DNA of 37,535 bases from positions 120,522 to 158,056 of the forward strand of contig QZLH01000061.1 of the NCBI GenBank assembly GCA_003833135.1, read 5' to 3'. The notes under the pieces are model-generated. The model was not told where the DNA came from, did no database searches, and saw only the letters and a program-made list of their open reading frames with translations. Shown here in pieces: positions 22,563 through 36,300 of this stretch. The DNA comes from Oehlia diaphana. Taxonomy: Eukaryota; Glomeromycota; Glomeromycetes; Glomerales; Glomeraceae. Position 1 is the stretch's first letter; each line of letters begins with the position of its first letter. Both the position numbers and the translations under genes were made by a program.

Positions 22563-25500
22563 TTAAAGTACATCACTAAATTGTTGCCTGCTTATATTAT
22601 CCTCAGAATTTCTGTGATAAGAACTTTCAAATTCGGCAACATCTACCAACTTTCTTACATGCCCTTCAGCAACTTGTATCAATTTATATATATCTTCTAT
22701 TTGATTATGAAGATTTTGCGAAGAAATTGGTTTAGACTTGAAATTATGTCCATCTTCAGAATTAATTTGTGAGGAAGATAAAACTTCAGACGATGTAGTA
22801 TGATCTGTTTGTTCCGAATTAGATGTGTGAAACGCACTCTTTCTCTTCTCAGCTTCATCATACATTTTTGATCTTTCTTGTAACCACTGCCAAAGGGGAT
22901 TATCTTTTTCATCTTCAAATCGCTCAACAAACAATGGGGTATATTCTTGATGTTCATATGATTTAGAGAAAAGTTCACTACCTCTTCTATTATTCATATT
23001 GTCAAGTTTATGTCCAATATTTCGAAGCGTTAGCCAATTATTAATATTGTTAATTACCAAAATTAATAGTATTAACAACATTATGATATTTGAGGAGGGC
23101 ATTGTGATATTTTTAATCAATGAATTTAGAATAGATGACAATATATTTGTCACAACATTCCAAATATTATTCTGATGTTGTACTGTTACTGATTCATTTT
23201 CTTGTAAGTTCGATACTTCTGTATTCGCTGGACGAATGCGATCTTTAGGTCGCGTATGTGTTCTCTTAAGTGATGCCTTTTCATCCACTGCTTCGGAATC
23301 AACAGTTTCTTCTTGAGCTGGAGCTCCTGGTTCTTCTCCAAATTCTGAAGGATGAGCTGCAATATATTTTTTAATAGCTTGTGCAAGTTCTTTCCAATAT
23401 GTTTGCTGTCCATCAATACAAGCCCTTTCGATTGTCCCTAGTTAAAAATTTTTTTATCGCAATTTCTTATTAGCAATTTTGACGAAAAAAAATTGTTTAT
23501 TAGAAGCATATCTTATTTACCTTTCAACCAGCTTGACTTTGACCATTCTACAGAACAGGTAACAATTAATCTGGATTCATTAGCTCCCGCCCACATAATA
23601 CATATTCTGTTTTTTACACAAAAACTACTTCCAGATGGTACATCGGGTGTAGTTGTTGTTGACGCATTGGTAACATAATTGTCAAAATCTCGATGTTGAC
23701 ATTCATCTTTGATAATGCATTTAGTACTCTTGGGACCTAGATTTTAGAATCATGTTTTATTATCTCAGCTTCTATTTTATAATTATTATATTATATTTCT
23801 CACCTATAGAATTGTTTAATGGCTTTATATAACTTTGTGATCTTGTCCATGTACAACTTTCGGTATTCCATTCTCCAATTTCGACATCTTTTTTTTACAG
23901 AAATAATATGTTAAATATCACAAAAGGTCATAAAATAAAGAAAATATAATTTATGATTTCGTTACCTGTACACTTTTCTTCTTCTGTAAGGTAACGTTTC
24001 ACAAATTCACTCGTGAAAAGTAAATTAAAAATCTTTTCAACGCTACCAGTAAATTTTGTATCCAATGATACATTATTATAATGTTGTCCTTTTTTCAAAC
24101 AAGCACATTGAGTAGACCGACGTTTTTTAATATTATTGTTTGCTGTGTGACGAGGTTGGTTTCGAGGGGACACGGGATGATATTTTTCTATACGTTTTGA
24201 ATCAGCAATGTCAGCATCAAATAATTGCAACTCAGCATCAGACTTTGATCTTTGACGCTGTATCTTTTGTCCTTTGGTTATTTCACTAGAACTAACAAAA
24301 TCACGCTTTTTCGGGGAAGGAGGTAATGATTGAAATAAACTATCAACTTTTTCTTGATGTAACGTATTATCATCATCCAAAAATAATGCCGAATTCGAAG
24401 ATCCACGCATTAATCTCATTGGATCAAGCGTTAATCTTGGTAAGGCGAATTTCTTACGAGGACCTCTTTGTGAAGTTGTTGATTTTCCTGATCGCATACG
24501 ATAAAATTTTCATACATCAAATAAAGATATATACTATTGGACTACTTATATTTCCCAATAATAATCTGTAACATTCACTATTTTCTAATTACTCCATTGT
24601 ATGGTAGAAAAAAAAAAGAACATACCTTCATCATCATCGCCATCATCACTAGACGTGAAACCATCATTATCTGATGTTTCTGAAGCATCAGAACATTTTT
24701 GACTTGTTCCATATTCAGATTCAGTAAAGGATGTCATCGGAAGAGATGGATGAATCTGCTTCCACAATGCAAACAGCAAATCATAAACGCTATCCCTTGA
24801 AAGAAACGTCGTAAAGAAATGCTAATGTAATGTAACAAAAAATTAAATACAAAAAAAAAAAAAAACTAATAAAAATAATAAATAAATAATCTTATAACTT
24901 ACTTTAGCATGTAGAGTAGATATTTGAATTGCATTAGGTATGACATATGCTGTCATCCTTTTTTCAATTGAAACAATATCTGAGAAAGCAATCACCAACT
25001 GCAACGAACGGAATAGATTTAGTATCTGTCAGGTATAAATAAATATATAACAACTATGATTTACATACGTTTGTAACCCATCCAAAAATATTTGCATTGA
25101 AACACACATGATTTGCAGAAACATATAATCGTCCTTGTACAAGGATTTCCTTCTGTAAAGCACATCCATAATCTTCAAATATATAAATATATTTCGAATC
25201 AATAAATGCCTAATTGATGGAATGATAAAATTTTCCTCACCTACCATTTATAAGAAAATCTTCTTCCGGAACGCTTCTAAATAAGGCATGAAATTCTGCA
25301 TTCCTTCTTGGAGCAGCAGGAACGTGGCCATTCAGTGGTGGAGAATCGATTAAGTTTTCATCAAAAACATTTACACTAGGTCTTTTCCTCTGTTTTGATG
25401 ACTTTGCAGAATTTGACTTTGCGGGTAAACGAAATTTTTTTGAAGAATTTGAATCACTCAAAAGTAATGAATCACTTCGATCGATTAAATTGGCATTTGA

Positions 25501-25929
25501 AGCATTAGGTATTTGTGAAGCAATATCACCAGCTATAGGTGTGGTAAGTTCATCGTCAAACTCACGATCAAAATGTTCAATTTTCAAAGAAGTAACAGAA
25601 TTACTAGGTGAATTAGAAATAGAAGGTTGAACTATGATTGGCGTGGTATCCACTGGTTCCACCGTTCCTGCCAAGTTTTCTTGCAACGACGTAGACGATT
25701 CAACGTTTACATCCAGTTGTTTATTTTCGTCTTTTGGTGTTGATATAGGAGTAGGAAAATAATTTCCGTTTGTTTCGTTAAGTCTTGTATTACCTAACAA
25801 GTCTGTCTTATCACTTTGTTTTTGTGGAGAACCGTTTGTGCCGTCCCTAGATTGTTCACTATCCGAGTTATTCCTAGATAATGTGTCTCTTATAGTAGAA
25901 GGCAAAGCGGTTTTCGCGATTGATAACAT
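22563..25929 (-). CDS. GRAM-VASt sterol-transfer protein, Lam/Ysp/GRAMD1 (Aster) type
   Basis: Eight exons encode about 925 residues: 25245-25929, 25069-25172, 24903-24998, 24626-24821, 23966-24487, 23804-23887, 23521-23736, 22563-23437; all GT-AG and in frame. Residues 1-200 are Ser/Thr/Asn-rich. The GRAM domain (about 205-330) runs EFHALFRSVPEEDFLIN, then YGCALQKEILVQGRLYVSA and VCFNANIFGWVTN. A basic, Ser-rich linker follows. The VASt (StART-like) domain (about 497-665) includes VEKIFNLLFTSEFVKRYL, SYIKPLNNSIGPK and CSVEWSKSSWLKGTIE. One transmembrane helix (about 751-770, IIMLLILLILVINNI) would anchor the protein in the ER. Family members sit at ER-plasma membrane contacts, sense anionic lipid and sterol through GRAM, and carry sterol in the VASt cavity. 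There is one VASt domain (yeast Lam2 and Lam4 have two) and no BAR or PH domain is seen. The functional assignment rests on the family. Confidence 0.92.
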
Positions 25930-28900
25930 TTAAAACAAAAAGTGTATAAAGAAGATTGTTAGAAGTTGGAAAGACCGAGCGAACTGGGCAAAGTTTTTAA
26001 TAATTTTGATCAAGAATGTTTGTTGGGAGCACAACGTTCGGTTTATTTATGTAAAACTAATGAGAGTGTGACATTTAATGGCTTTTTTGTTGATTTTTTT
26101 CAGTATAAAAACAATGCAGTCATCATTACATATAAAATCGTTTTCGCATAAAAGGTAAGACGATCTCACAGTGGATAATCGTTGGCAAACGCCATACGGT
26201 AATAGGTAATACAACTGAATTTCATTATGTTTTCCATTTTAGCAAAAGATAATCGCAAAATATTGGCATCTACTATGGAAAAAAATGACGACACCAAGCA
26301 GCAAATGAGGCTCCCCTCCCTAAAATTCTTAAATTCCCAAAGGTATTCTTTTCGGTTGTACAATAAACTGGGGAAATGATGGTTATATGGTTATATGGCT
26401 TTTTTTTTTATAATTACGGAAATTCCTTTAATTGAAATGGCTTGGCTATATCAGTAAAAAATGCAAACAAAAAAATCTACATTTAGTAGTATATTAATTA
26501 TATTATTTATAAAGGACGACAAGCAAGATTTTTTTTATTAACAGATTTACAACCGTAGATATTTATTATATGAGACTTGCCTAATTATACTAAAATAAAT
26601 TTATTAATGAACCTTTTCCGGGAATTTTCTTATTATTTTATTGGTTTATTAATTATTGTCAATTTGAAGGTTAATCAATTCGTTATTCGTTATCTGTTAA
26701 TAGCATATAGATTTTATTATATTAGTAATATTTTTTTAGAAAATATAGTTTTAAATGTTTTAAATACGGTTAAATTATTCAACAAGGATTAATATGAGCC
26801 CTTCCATTTAATATAACAAAAAGATAGCCTTAAATTATCTCACCCGCACATCATAAAATACCACGCCTCCACGGGTATAATTCAGGGTAAATTTGATCAG
26901 TTGAGGGGGGTATCGATGTTTTGAATATGACAGTACGATATTACAAATCAACTATACCGTCACAAAAATAGAAAAAGTAATACAAATTTTGAGATCATAT
27001 TACGTTTTTTATAAGTGTATATTTATTTAATAGATGTCATTTAAATTGTTAGGAATTGCTAAAAATATGGAACTTATTAAAAGAAATGAACATTTATTAA
27101 AATTAAGATTTTATAAATATCTTTAAAATTGAAATTATGCAATTTTCTTAATATTCAGTAATCAAATTTTAATGAATTTTTTTTTGGTTTGTAACTTTAT
27201 AATTTAAAAAAAAAAATTTATTAAAATTGAACTATTGGATGCTAAAATATTTGCAAAAAACAAATTTTTTAATTTTAGTAAAATAGTGTAATTTTGGCTA
27301 AACTAATTTTTTTTTTAAAAAAAACAAATAAGTGAAAAATAATAATTTTTGGACATTTATTTTAGCATTAAAATTAACTTTTATTTAATTGTAAACATTT
27401 ATAAATTTATTAAAATTAAAAAAATTTTTAATATTATTAATTTATAAATTACTTATTATTATTTTGAAGAATTCCATATGTATACTGTTGAATACTTTTT
27501 TTTTTTATTACAATGCATTTGCAGTTTTATTAAAATAAAAAAAATTAAGAAAAGTAAATTTCCTAATAACTACTCTAATATAATTAAATTACAAATTACT
27601 TGTTATACCAATAGTACCTACATGTGTATTATCGAATAATCATTTAACTCTATAGGTAGACTTCATTTAATAATAGATCATCTTAATCATAAGGTCTTAT
27701 CTTCAATGTTTGGTAATCACAGAATCCACAAATGAACAATTTTATTAAACAGATAGTTAGAATTTATTACACCATATATTTTTAGTATTTTTATAAAAAA
27801 ATAATTTAATAATTAGAGCAATCTATAGTAATAATTAATCTTTTATTTTTATTAAAATCCATTTATTGCAGTTTACTCTTGATATATTGTATAAATAAAG
27901 AAAACCATATAAAAATTTTAAAAAATAAAAATATAAGTTTAAGAAAACACCTTTTAGTATTAACAACATATTTTTAGTTCCTGGCAAAATAATGGTGATG
28001 AGAATATCACTTTTTAATCTGATCATAACTTCATACTATTCCAATTAGAGCATTTTTATCTAAATTGAATAATGAAATACTCATTTAAAAAGTAATGAAA
28101 AAAAATTAATTTTAAATATTAATATTATTTTTATTTTATTATCCAAAATAGCTCCTATTACAATTAAATTTATATATGAGGGTATTAACTATTTCTTGAA
28201 ACAAATTTTTAGAAATTTTCAAATTGAATTAGAAGTTTTTTACATTTCTATAAGCAATATAATTCTCTCTTATAAAAAATGCCAAAATTCTAAATATTTT
28301 TTTTTAAATGTCAATATAAAGTTATATTTTAAAAAATACTACCAAATCAAAATAATAGTTATTTTTATATTATTTTAATTCTTAATAAGAAAACTTTAAA
28401 ATATGTGTATTTTTGACTTACCAAATAATTTTTAGGTTATTAATGAACTTATTATTATAATAGAGATATAAAATAACAACTTTTATAATATCTAAAGTGA
28501 TATAAAAATTTGTCTTTTAATAGTGAGTTTTCATAATTATTTTAAAATCCAAATCTCAAATTATAATAAGAATTTTGGATTATTATTGAAGCAGTATGAT
28601 ATTAAGAAGATAATAATACAAAAAAAAAGAAAAAATTTACAAGCTACTTCTTAATTTATTTAGAAAAAAGTAAAATAATTTTTAGTATAATTATTATCAA
28701 TAGCAAAATTATAAGTGATAAAACATGCAAAATCAAATTAAAACATATGTTAATGCAAATAGAGATCAAACCAAATATTTATTAAATAATAAAATATATG
28801 TATTTTTGACTTTTTTCAGAACCTGTTTACTTATAATAAAGGTCACCATACTTTAAGATAAAATCACCAAGAAAAAAATTTTGATGATCCTACTATAAAT

Positions 28901-30352
28901 AGATAAATTACATGTAAAAAAGGAAATATTATACTGCATTATTATGATTTTTTCCTTTTTAAATCAATTAACAATAATATTAAGAATTGGAGTAAGGTAA
29001 AATTACTAGTAAATTTAAAATTATTTCTGGAAACCTTTATTAGAAGTAAATGGATCCTTCTCCTTCTCAAAATAAAAAAGATTTCATAATTTCATTATAA
29101 AATTTATGTGCAATATTGAAAAAACTGATCACCATTACTTTTGCTGGAGTCTATATAAGTGTAAAAATAAAATAAAATAAAGAAAAATAAAAATTATATT
29201 TGTAAAAAAAAATGGTTATAGATAAAACTAAAAGGAGTTTTCCAGTTTTTTTAAACTTTTTAAACTGAAAAAATTTAAATTTTAATAAAATTTATCAGAG
29301 CTGATTTTTACCCCTGGTGAATTTTACCTCTGGTAAGTATTAAGATTATTACATGATAAATAAGTATTGTATTAAATTATAGTTTATTATTAAGGTATAC
29401 TAAAATACTTTGATATATTTTCTAATGCAATTCTAGTTATAATGTGTTAGCAGGCTTTATATATATAAATTATAAAATCATATTTAACAATCTGATTTTT
29501 TTTTTAATATAAAGAAAATATATAAAATAGTTTTATTTCTTATCATTATTTAACCTTAAAAATCTTAATTTTAATCTTAAAAGAAATCAAAAATTTTAAA
29601 TAGTTCCTATCAATTTTACGCATAATTAAAAACATTATTTTGAGTAAAACAAGTTAAAAATAATAAAATAACGTTTTTATCTGTCTAATTTTTTTTTTTT
29701 TTTTTTGCAAGTTGATTATTAGTTTCTTTTCAGAAAAAGTATATAATAATTTCTCATTTTTTTGTAATTGATAACTAAACAATTATATAATTACGCTTCG
29801 CTCCGGACAATTAAAAGATGTATTCTTTCTTTAAGGTATAATAAAGGCGAAACATCTTTCAAACCTTTGTAATAGTAAAGTGAAATATAAAAAGAATTCC
29901 AAATGAAGTAGAAGTTAAATTAAAAAAAAAAAGTAAGAACATTACATTCAGAAAAAAATTATATATTATGTTGATTTTATGGAATTCCTTTTAGCTCTCA
30001 TAAACGTTACCTTATTAAGACGCGTTATTTTAGCCAAAAAAATTAAATATTAGCCAAAGTTCGCGATAATTTTTTTTTTTTGTGTTGATTTTTTGAAAAA
30101 AAAGGGATATATTAAATATTAAAAATTTACAAAATTTTTTAATTTTACAATATAAAAAAAGATAAAGAACCTCTTCCGCTCCATTAATAACCAAGGGAAA
30201 ATAAATCAAGTGTTAAATATTTTACAAATTCTATAAATTTAACTTAATTAAATTATAAATATAATACATAGGCTGTATATTAGAAAATATACATCTTGTA
30301 AATAAAATAATCCATAGAAGCCATATGATAAATGACTGACGGGATTTAATTA
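25930..30352. other. 4.4-kb gene desert, AT-rich
   Basis: Upstream of the GRAM-VASt gene and downstream of the histidine kinase gene. The first 900 bp (25930-26900) has more normal composition and probably holds the GRAM-VASt promoter. The rest, to about 30100, is dominated by A/T runs. Small points: a doubled GGTTATAT word at about 26381-26396, a direct repeat with hairpins at 29306-29336, and a GC-containing word at about 29793-29806. No gene, RNA or transposase is supported; frames at 25966, 26577, 27835 and 28196 look random. Confidence 0.55.
29306..29336. repeat. direct repeat of TTTTACCYCTGGTRA
   Basis: Two tandem copies, TTTTTACCCCTGGTGA and TTTTACCTCTGGTAA. The second contains a perfect TTACC-TCT-GGTAA hairpin. 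It lies alone in AT-rich DNA and its function is unknown. Confidence 0.45.
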
Positions 30353-33300
30353 TTACTCTTCTCCAAGCCACTTTTCTAGCATCTCTTTCAACTGACCAAT
30401 CTTAAGTGGTTTAGTAAGATAATCATTCATCCCACTTTCTAAGCATCTATCACGAGTCCCTTGTACTGCTGAAGCTGTCAATGCTATTATTGGTATCTTT
30501 GACAATGGAGATTGAAATAATCTAATGGCTTTAGATGCATCAAAACCAGACATTTCCGGCTAAATGAAATAATTTTTGTAATTAATAGAGTATATATGAT
30601 AATTAAAAGAAAAAAGTAAATATTGTAAGTATTATTTAATTACCATAGCACAATCCATTAAAATTAAAGAAATTCTTGGAGATTCATCATTTGGAGTACT
30701 ATTTGCTATTTCTGCTTCAATTAAATTAACAGCCTCTTGCCCATTTGTGGCCGATAAAGTAGGATATCCAAGTTTTGCTAATTGATGCTGAATAACTCGT
30801 AAATTTATTGGATTATCTTCCTGCAATATTTACATATTTTCGATTAAAAACCAATTAGTTATAATTAAAAAAAAAAAGAGTATTTATCAAACACTTATTA
30901 AAAGTAAACTAACCACACATAAGATACATTTTGATTTAGTTATTTTCCTTGATCGAGATTTCTGAGCACGTGGATTATTATCAATCACATTTCTTTTAAC
31001 ACCAATAACCATATTTTCTCCGGTTTGAGTCGAACTAGATGAAGTCGTGTCAGAAACTTGTGATTTTATCTCCTTTTTAATAGTACTATCTTCATCAATA
31101 ACCATAGGGTCAGTAGATTGATCATTTTCTTGATTATTTCCAATGGTCATTGAATCCTTTTCATTTCTATTTGTAATACTTGTATCCAGAGACCTATTTT
31201 GATGATAATACTTTTCTACGCGAATATCAGCTAAAGATTTGACATAACTATATTCTCCTCTATCGTGTTTTGACGGGGAAGTAATATCACTTTGTTTAAA
31301 TATATCATTATTACGCAAACAGTCCAGTAATCTCTTATGCATAATAGGTTTACATAATGCAGCCGTATGTCCTCCTATTTGATAAATAAGATCTTTCCCT
31401 AAGGCTCTTCCGTTAGCGCTCCAAAATACCAATAAAGCTATAGATAGATCCTGTCCACAGATTGATCTTAATTGCACTGCAGAATTCTTAACTAACTCTG
31501 CATTTTCTTTATATACGTTAAAGAAAACTACATCATATGGTGGTTCATTATGTTTTTCAACCATTTGTCTCACTGCATTAACTCCTTCCTCGCAACTATT
31601 GAAGGCATCAACTTTATCTACACTATCTTTGAACAATTTCACCAAAGAATTTCTTGCAGCTTCAACTGAATCTATAATAAGAACTCTTTTGTATTGTTCA
31701 GCCGATGGCAATGCTAAACCCGTCTGTTCGTTTAACGAATCGTTTAACGAATCTAATGAAATTGAAGTTACTGGAATGTCGACATTCCATGTGAACCAGA
31801 ATCGACTTCCTTTTTTGAATTCACTAACTACGTCTATCTCTCCTCCATTAATGTCTACTAAATGTTTACATATGGACAAACCGAGACCCGTACCATCTTG
31901 TCTTCGTGTCATTGACGCATCACCTTGTGAAAAACTTTTGAAAATATCTTTTATAAATGCTGGATCGATTCTGTAAAGAGAAATAACGGTAAATTACTAT
32001 AAATCGAGAATTGAAATTATAGAATAAAAATTTGTTCAATATTACCCAATACCAGTATCACATAGTTCAACATATAATTTGGCTTTTTTTCCGGCTTCTT
32101 GTCCTTGAACTACAGATGTCATTTCAGTTTCTTCGTATGGAATCATTGAGATTTTAAGTACAATCTTTCCACTTTCAGTGAACTTTATCCTAAATAAAAA
32201 AAAGGTTGGATTATTGAATCATTCGAATGCATGTAGTACATAAAATTTTTATATAAAGTTTCGAAATACTTACGAATTAGATAACAAATTCATCAATATT
32301 TGTTGGAGCCTATTAATAAATTAAAATTCAAATAAAAAAACAATCGATCATATTTCTCAAATAAAATGATCATAAAATAAATCTCTACCTTTCGGGATCA
32401 GATCTCACATCTTTAGGTAAACTTTTCGGTTCGCAGTCCAAAATCAACTCAATTTGTTTATTACCAGCTTTTTCACCAAATATCTCGATTGTTTTTTCTA
32501 CCAAATCGAATAGGTCGAAAGTTCGATTAACTAATTTTATTTTTTGTGCTTCCAATTTTGCAGCGTCAAGAATATCATTGACGACAGCGAGAACGACATC
32601 AGATGCACGTGTCATTATTTGAATCATATCCTTTTGATCATCTGTCAATGCTGTATCTTCAAATGCGGATAATACTCCTATGATGGCTCCTAATGGCGTC
32701 CTTAGTTCTTTTTTTTTTTAAAAAAAAAAAAAAAGAATGAAGGTAAAAAGTGAATAGTGTTAATATTTTCTTTGACTATTTATATAAATTATTATTCTTT
32801 TGCCGCTTGATACATACCATGACTGGTATTAGCCAAGATTTGACTCTTAGCTTCGTTTGCAGCTCTAGCAGCTTCAATTTGTGCTTCCCTTCTCAATTTA
32901 TCTTCCAACAATTTGGCATGAGTAATAGCTAAACTTATTTGATTTGATATCTGTTGTAAAAATTCTTTTTCACTATCTGACCAAACACTATTTGGTGGTC
33001 TATGTACTATTAACCATCCCCAAGTTGATTGGTTAACTTTAATTGCTACAGCTAATAACGATACATATTTTTGTACATTAATTGAATAAAAATTTGGTAT
33101 TTCAGCAGTATCCAAATCTTCTTTGTCAGATAGGTTAGATGACTCGGATTGATTTTTAGAAATTTTAGATAATTCAGACGAAGATGTTGAAGTTGAAATT
33201 CCAATCTCATTTGTAATATCTTTTTGATCTTTCAAAGTTTTATCAAAAAATTGATTCTGTTCATTTGTCATAATAGCTATAGCTTTATTAGCATTATCAA

Positions 33301-36300
33301 TTATATTATGAATGTCATTTTCATTTTCTTCATCAAATAATCTTCTTTCTTCTAATTCCTTAATTAATTTTTCCACAATTACTGGATCACTGTGCAATCT
33401 AATTTGTTCTGAATTAAATTTAAAACATTGCCCTTTTATATTCTTTTCACTTTTATCTTTAGCTGAAAATGCTTCAATTATACCGTCGCCATTTTCAAAT
33501 TGATCATTGGCTGTTATAAATAATCTATCAGCTGATAATGTTCTATGTATTTCCTCTGCAGCTGTCGAGAGTGTTTTCTGCAAATTAAATCCTGAATGGA
33601 TTTTATTAGAAATTGAAAATAAGAGCTGTTTTGTTTCGGCCTGCTGACGTTGTTGCAGGAAAAGTTGACGTCGCAAATAAGAAAGTTTAATGTTTACACG
33701 AACTCTGGCTATAAGTTCTCGTGCACTAAATGGTTTTGTTAAATAATCGTCAGCCCCTTTATCCAAACCTTTATATATATTTACAAAGAATATTAGTATG
33801 TTAGGAGGCTACTTAAATGTATGATTTTTTTCATGTGAAATAATAAATTCACCTTCAATGCTGGCCTCTTCACCAGCCTTAGCAGATAAAAGGATTACAG
33901 GGATTAATTGAGTTGAAATATCACCCCTAACACTTTTCAATAACTCAAAGCCATTCATATTGGGCATCATAATATCTTAAAAAAGAAAAAAAAAAGGAAC
34001 AAAAATGAATTAATAAAAAAAAAAAAAACAAAATAAATTCAAAAGTATAATATATTTATCTTTATTACCGCTAAGAATCAGATCGGGAGGATTTTTTAAT
34101 TTCTTCAATTTTTTGAGAGCTTCGCGTCCGTCACACGCACAATGAACAATAAATTCTTTCTTCAACAATCCGGAAAGATAATTTCTCATGTCAGTATTAT
34201 CATCAGCCAATAATACAACATGTTTTGTACCACTTAAAGGAATAGGATCATCTTCAATAGGATAACTTCTTTCTAAATCTCCTGTGAAAAATCCTTTATG
34301 ATCTATTTCTTCATCTTCATCAACATTCATTTTATCAGTAGGACTCTCTGCATCTTCATTAGAATCCGGTTCGTTATTTTGAATCCATTGTAAACCTTCT
34401 TCAAGATATAATTGTTTATTATCAAAGAGTTTATTTTCTTGACCCAAGTATCCTTTTCCTTCTTTCATATCTTTTTGGAAGAGAAGTCTTCCCGGAGGTA
34501 AGTGTTCGTGCCCAGTAGGAATCCAAATCGTGAATGTTGTACCTTTTGCTAATTCTGAATTACATTTAATGCCACCTCCATGACGCGTAATAAGTTCATG
34601 TATTAATGCCAATCCTATACCAGTTCCTTCGTGACTACGAGATTGGCGTGATTCTATTCGATAAAATCTTTGGAAGAGTTTTGGGATTTCTTCCTTCGGA
34701 ATTCCCACACCTAATACAAAATAAAATCAATTGAGCATTAAAAATGTTTAAAAGTGTTCGAAAGAATAAATTAAACAAACCTGTATCAGAAACTTCCAAT
34801 ACAATAACTTCTTTATTTTCTACCCATTTGACAGAAAGTTTTACAGTAACATTACCGTTCCATGTGTGTTTAAATGCATTTGAACCTATAATCAATAAGT
34901 ATACATAAATATAATATTAAAAAAGACAACTCGAATCAATTAAAAAAATTAAATATAAACACTTACACAAATTAAATATGATCTTTTCGTACATGTCTAA
35001 ATCGACAAAAACTTTTCTTTCCAACATTTTATCAAAATTCTCAGGTATTTCAATTCGATACTCCAAGTTAAGTGATTTAGCCATGCTTTCAAAATTAGAT
35101 GCTAATTCTAATGTTAATAATCCTATATTAACTTCATAATAAATCGCTTCCATTCTACCAGCTTCAATTCGGGAAAACTAAAATTAAATAACTAGATCAA
35201 TTATGAAACAAAAAAATTAGTTTTGATTGATTGAGATAAAAAATAATTTTACCTGTAGTAAAGTATTAACTAATTTGAGTAACCGTCTCGTATTTCGTTG
35301 AATCATAATTAAATGTGGATGCATAGGTGAGTCATTTGAGCACTCTGAAATTACTTCATCAAGTGGGGATAACATAAGTGTAATAGGGGCTAAATTTATA
35401 ATTAATTAAAAATAAATTAATAGAACTTTCAAATCAAATTTAATTTCATATCTACTTTTCTTACAAAAAACTTACTGCGTAACTCGTGTGAAATATTCTG
35501 GAAAAACATGATTTTTTGTCGATTCAAATCTGCTAAAATTTCAGCTTGTTTACGTTCTTCTTCTCTAGATTTACCATGTGTTAAACTTATACATACTTGA
35601 CCTACTATTAGCTACATACATTATATTATAGCATTATGATGTGATTAATGATAATTTAATCATAAAAAAAAAAAAAACTAATTTTTTTTTTAAAAAAATT
35701 TTTACCTGCAAGAATTCCATATACTCTTTATCAAGAGCCCTATGAGGGTTGATCCCAAGAACAATGACAGCAGTTAAAACACTTTTGCCGCCTGATGATG
35801 TCGTCACTGGATATAACACGGCACTTGAACCATTTTTCAAGGTTATGGTGATATGTGAACCTGTCATTGCTACATATTGTATAGGCCAACTTGTCAAGAA
35901 ATCTTTACGTGCAACAAAATTTTCTCCGGTTCTAGCTGATAGTTCAAAATTTGAAGGATTATTTATCAATTCATTAATCTCATCAGGAACAACCATTAAA
36001 TCAATTATCTCTTTAGTTTCTAATAGATAATCGGGTAAAACTCTTCTTGATTTATTTGGTACAAATGTTATTTCATCAACTCCATCTTCACATTTTACAA
36101 AATCTAAATCTTCATCAAATGTTGAAGCTATTAAATGAGCTTCTCGTGGTTGTAGTGTGGATTTTACGGTAGAATTTTCTATAAGATAAATGAGGGCATA
36201 TGATATATCTTTATTTTTTTCATGTAAAGTTCGAGTTACTAAGTGACATGCGTTTTCAAGAGATTTTGCTCCTATAAAAATTAATTTTAAAAGATTAGCA

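Noticed and set aside
25966..26792. Short frames upstream of the GRAM-VASt gene (25966-26151, 26166-26363, 26577-26792)
   Set aside because: No domain, no splice partner, and composition typical of chance frames in AT-rich DNA.
29790..29870. GC-containing word ACGCTTCGCTCCGG and a loose inverted pair AAAGATGT/ACATCTTT
   Set aside because: The arms are only about 11 bp with a mismatch, and there is no clear element boundary.
29881..29993. Possible inverted repeat AAAAAGAATTCCA / TGGAATTCCTTTT
   Set aside because: The arms are 13 bp with one mismatch and built around a self-complementary GAATTC core, so chance pairing is likely.
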